Source: Gnetum montanum
Lineage: Eukaryota > Streptophyta > Gnetopsida > Gnetales > Gnetaceae
Length of the DNA stretch: 64,000 bases
Direction of reading: 5' to 3'
NCBI GenBank assembly: GCA_015680685.1
Contig: MNCI01018178.1
Span: forward strand, 218,308-282,307
Below are positions 60,006-64,000 of the stretch, piece by piece. Under the pieces are notes generated by a model. The model saw only the letters and a program-made list of their open reading frames with translations, was not told where the DNA came from and made no database searches. The translations under genes were made by a program, and so were the position numbers. Positions within the stretch are counted from its first letter, which is position 1. Each line of letters starts with the position of its first letter.

Positions 60006-63000
60006 AAGGTTTCCCATCAATTAGGTTGTCCATCACATAATCTCCTCAAAATTTTTAGCAAGGATTTATTTACCACATTTTTTTAGCCATTAGATTATGG
60101 ATGATATGTACTAGAAAAAATTGGCTAGTGAATTTGGAGTTTCTATCACTAACAATATTCAAAGGAATATCATGCAACTTCAAAATATGCTAGAAAAATA
60201 AATTTTCCATGTGAGAAGCAACACTAACATTTTTGCATAAAATAAAGTGTGCAATCTTAGGGAATCTATCCACTATAAGAAAAATTGCATTATTATCACT
60301 TTTTGTTTTTGGAACACCACTCACAAAATCCATTGACAAACTTTTCGATGGATCCTTAGGAGTTAGCATGGGAATGTAATGTCTATTCACTCCCTTTTCT
60401 CCTTTGAATTTCTGACAAGTTAAACACTCTATCACAAAATTTGAAATTTTCATTACTATCCTCGGCCAAAAATAATACCCAACAGCAAGCTCTAATGTTT
60501 TATCCCTACCCATGTGACTTCCAATGCTACTACAATTCTTTTCAAATAAAATATTTTTCCTAAAATCACAATTAGGAACACATACCTTTCCATTTTTAAA
60601 TTACAATTCCTCTTAAATATGATAGTCCCTTCATTAGTCTATCCTAATTAACAATGGTTCCTTGAGGCTTCTCCAAACCCATACCTTCAAAATGAGGTAT
60701 GCTAAAATTCACTACATGTACCCTAGATAATGCATCAGCCACCACATTGTCTTTTCCACTCTTATGTTTCAACACAAAATTGAACTCTTGTAATTTTGTA
60801 ACCCACATTATGTGTTTAGCATCTAACTTCTTTTTGGAATTTAGAAATTAAAGTGCTTTGTGAATCATCATTAAGGTAAACACCTTGGACAATAAGTAAT
60901 TCCTCCAATGCTTGATTACTTAAAGAATAGTGTATAAATCCTTTTCATATGTGCTATATGTCTACCTTCTCTAAAAAGAAAGCAATAGATCTACCTTCTT
61001 GTAAGAGTACCCAACCAATGGTAAGTCACTTGCATTCACCTCTACTTGAAATAGCTTTTGAAAATATAGAATTGCAAGTACTGGTTCACTAGTAATATTT
61101 TCTTTTAACAAGTTAAAGTCCCTTTGGGTTTCGTCACCCCACTTAAAATCTTTTTCTTTCTTCAACAAAGTAAACAAAGGCCAAGAAAATTTTGATGAAC
61201 CTCTAATAAAAACCTACTAAACCAAGGAATGATCTTAGCTTTCCAACATTCTTAGGAGTTGGCCAATCTCTAAGTATCTTCACCTTGGTAGCTTCAATCT
61301 AAATTTGGTTTTTAGAAGCCACATGTTCCAAGTATATGATTTTCCCCCTGAAGAAATGAATTTTTTCATATTGATCACTAATTATGCCTTCTCTAATTTT
61401 ATACACACTCTCCTCAAGTAATCCAAGTGCTCCTTCTCATTATCATCAAAAACAATAATACAACACTTACCAATCAAGTCTTTGAGTACACGATACATCA
61501 ACCTCATGAACATAGCATGTGCATGTGTGAGCCCAAATGGCCTTACCATCAACTCAAATAATCCATCTAGTGTTTTGAAAATTTTCTTCTGATCATCACC
61601 TAGCTTGATTCTAATTTAATGGTAATCATTCTTTAAATAAATTTTGGTAAAATGTTCCCCATTACTAAGGTGATGAAGGATATCATCCATCCTTAGAATA
61701 GGAAACTTGCATCTCACTATTATCCTGTTCATTACCTTAGAATCAATGGACATCCTTCATTCATCATTGTCCTTCTTTAATGCAAGCATTTCTAGAACTG
61801 CACAAGGTGAAATAGATTCCCTCACAAAGCCATTCACAAGTAACTATTCAACTTTCCTTTTCAGTTCTACCCTATGATTTGGTGCCATCTAGTATGCTCT
61901 CTAATTTGGTATGGTAGCACTAGCAATGAAATCAATTTGATGTTGTATATTCCTCATGGATGGTAATCAATCTAATTTCCCCTTGAACACCTTGGGAAAT
62001 TGCACCTTCAAGCCTTGCATACTTGTTGGAAGTTTTACATGCACATCATCATGGTTAGAAGAAATTGTTGATACAACAACAAAACCAAAACTAGTTTCAT
62101 CATGTTCCTTAATGTATTCCCTTTTTCCTAGAACGATTAAGGAAGCATTTAGTGAGCTTTGCTGCCTCACTTGTTTAGCCATCATAGGAATCATAAACTC
62201 ATGAATTCCATCTAATCTAGCTACACTTCATACATTTCTATCTCCATCAAACTAAGCACCATTATCAAAGTTCTAAGGTCTACAAAGAATTACATTAGCA
62301 CAATCAATTGGAAGCACATCACATCTCACCACATCATGAAGACTCCCAATTTTAAATTTCATAACACATTGTTCTCTCACCTTTTGAGAGTAATCCCTAG
62401 ATGACCAATGTCCCTTGTAGGGTTTTGGATGGGGATTAGTTGCCCAACTCAATCTAGTAATTGCCCTAGTAGAAATAACATTTTCTTGGACATTCCCATC
62501 AATCAAAATATGAATCTATTTCCTACTAAGTGAACATCTAGTTCCAATTCAAAATAACATTTTTATAGCATGATGGTCTCATTTATTCACATTCCCTATG
62601 AATGTAGAAGAAAATAATTTAGAAACTTCCTTAATCTTGGAATGATAAGGATTATCTACTTAAAGAGCTTAGCTAGATGTCTACTTCACTTCTATGGTTT
62701 ACACATCCTTGCCCTTGGATTTTTTGAGAAGTGGACATTCCCATTGCTTGTGTTTCAATTATCCACATTTGAAACATTGAATCTTTGATGAGTTATTATC
62801 TTGATCATTATCCCCCATGCCTTGGTCCTTCTTAGCTTTACCCTTCTCATTGTCCTTCTCTGTCTTTTTATTATGACTACCAGCTTTTTCTTCAAGTTTG
62901 GACTTAAATCCCTTCCCAAATTTGAATCACTTATCCTTTCCCTTGAAAGCTTGTTTGCCCTTGTTTTCAAATTTGCTTAACTGTTTTCTAGCTTGAGTGC

Positions 63001-63400
63001 CTAATCATAAGCCTCATCAAGAGTTTCTGACTCATAGAATGATAACTCTTACTAATTGTCATGCACTCAAGAGCTCTTGCAAGTTCCCATACTTGCATTC
63101 TCTTAAATCCTAGTGTGGAAGCATTATACCCTTGAGACTTGTGAACTTTTGGTGTTAAAGCTACATTTTTGGGCCTCCCAATCCCTAGGGTGAAGTAATC
63201 TAGCAACCAAATTTCTCACTTTTCTCACCTCCTCCCTAGCAATGACCCAACTTGCAAATCTAAGGTCACAACGAAGGAGGTTCAATAGCATCAAGATTGG
63301 CTTAGCATTTGAATCTTAAAATAGATCACATTTCCTTTAACAAGCTTTGAACTCCGACATAAGTGAAACCTCTTTCTACTCATCAAGGCACCATTTGTAC
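60006..63400 (-). mobile_element. Element E, right fragment: gag, protease, RT, RNase H and N-terminal integrase of an old Ty3/gypsy element
   Basis: On the minus strand, going left: gag C-terminal half (63400-62700) with a zinc knuckle CFKCG..KHKQWEC near 62760; protease at about 62510-62270 (ILIDGNVQENVIS); RT at about 61960-61300 (SISPCAVLEMLALKKD, MVRPFGLTHA, VFDD in place of YVDD); RNase H at about 61180-60970; integrase from about 60540 (zinc finger ECLTCQKFKG, core MDFVSGVPKTKSDNNAIF, VSDRNSKFTS). Wording of the integrase and protease fits plant chromovirus-like elements, which is inference. Many stops and frame changes show great age. The 5' half of gag and the 5' LTR are missing at the right. 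Confidence 0.82.
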
Positions 63401-63549
63401 ACATTACTCTAACTCTCATTTTATTCTTTCTAAATAAAGTTTTAAGTTTTGGGTTTTCATACAAAATATATATTTTTTATTATCTATTCATTATTTTAGA
63501 TCTACTATCAGTTTTGTATTTTTTTTTCATTTTATTACCATGCTTTTCA

Positions 63550-63720
63550 TTTCCTAAGTCCCTGGTTGATCTGCTGAACTAGCTAGGACACCTCAAATGC
63601 TATTTTTTCTCGCGAAGGCCATGGTGATTCATGGGTTGAGGAACTAAGGATCTTCAATTTTTCCAATGATCAAGGTTCTTAGTCACAACATTTTTTCTTG
63701 GCACCAGAAGAAAGATCTCC
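63550..63720 (+). mobile_element. Element F: 3' end of a Tat-type LTR with its primer-binding site
   Basis: 63559-63690 follows the last about 130 bases of the LTRs of A, B and D-resident B in order (TAAGTCCCTGGTTGATC, GGACACCTC, then a CACAACA end). At 63699-63716 TGGCACCAGAAGAAAGATC matches the primer-binding region of A, B and C and keeps the initial TGG. The start of this LTR is not seen, and E gag stops near 63400, so the junction lies in the AT-rich DNA between. The sequence to 64000 would be its leader and shows no gene. Confidence 0.55.
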
Positions 63721-64000
63721 ACCTAAATTCTATGACTAGATCTATTCTTTTCCATTGCCAATGTTATTTGTAAGTTTTTCCTTGATTTTTTTTGCCAAGA
63801 CCTTTAAATTTGCCTCATAATCAATGTTGCAGTTCATCCTCCTCTACTCCCAAAACCTAACATGGGAGTGGCAGGTGTTTGGGTTTTAAAATTTTTACAA
63901 CATTTGCTATGAACTTCTAAAGCTAGTGTTGATTTTTTGATGCATTTCCTTATCCCCCTTGATGCGAAAATCCCCATGTAGCAAAAACCTTAGCATGAAA

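Noticed and set aside
1-64000. Search for tRNA, rRNA or a host plant gene
   Set aside because: Nothing convincing on either strand; all coding signal belongs to retrotransposons.

Overview
The window is plant nuclear DNA made of nested LTR retrotransposons, and I see no host gene in it. The plant assignment rests on Ty3/gypsy elements of the Tat/Ogre type, which carry two RNase H domains and a Tat-type gag and are known only from plants. Large nested elements in every layer point to a large, repeat-rich genome. The species cannot be told from the sequence.

The nesting is fixed by LTR ends and 5-bp target duplications. Element E, an old minus-strand Ty3/gypsy copy, occupies the flanks (1-464 and 60006-about 63400). 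Element A (465-60000, TSD ACAAT) is inserted in the integrase of E. Element D (8735-48431, TSD CTATC), a gag-bearing element without pol, is inserted in A. Element B (9326-26787, TSD GGATG) sits in the 5' LTR of D, and element C (31763-47000, TSD CTAAC) in the interior of D. A further Tat-type LTR end (F) lies at the right edge. So E is older than A, A older than D, and D older than B and C.

A, B and C are three diverged families with one architecture: LTR, leader, gag-protease, hairpin-repeat array 1, an antisense gene, array 2, reverse transcriptase-RNase H-RNase H-integrase, array 3, polypurine tract, LTR. C lacks pol entirely. All sense genes are broken by stops. Those of B and C stay in one gag-pro frame, and A has a frame change.

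The most interesting feature is the antisense gene between protease and reverse transcriptase. In all three families it can be read as eight exons on the minus strand with matching intron positions and its own TATA box. It encodes a degenerate NIF/FCP1-like (HAD phosphatase) domain, a domain resembling the 'putative plant transposon protein' family, an acidic stretch and a coiled-coil C-terminal part. It lies inside a candidate intron of the sense transcript, as expected for Ogre-like elements. It is flanked by arrays of a small stem-loop unit whose 4-bp stem covaries. Each family also carries dense palindromes built on AGCGTA in its LTRs, in the leader of A and C, and in the introns of its antisense gene. 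This layout resembles an element-encoded factor with its own binding sites, but that function is inference.
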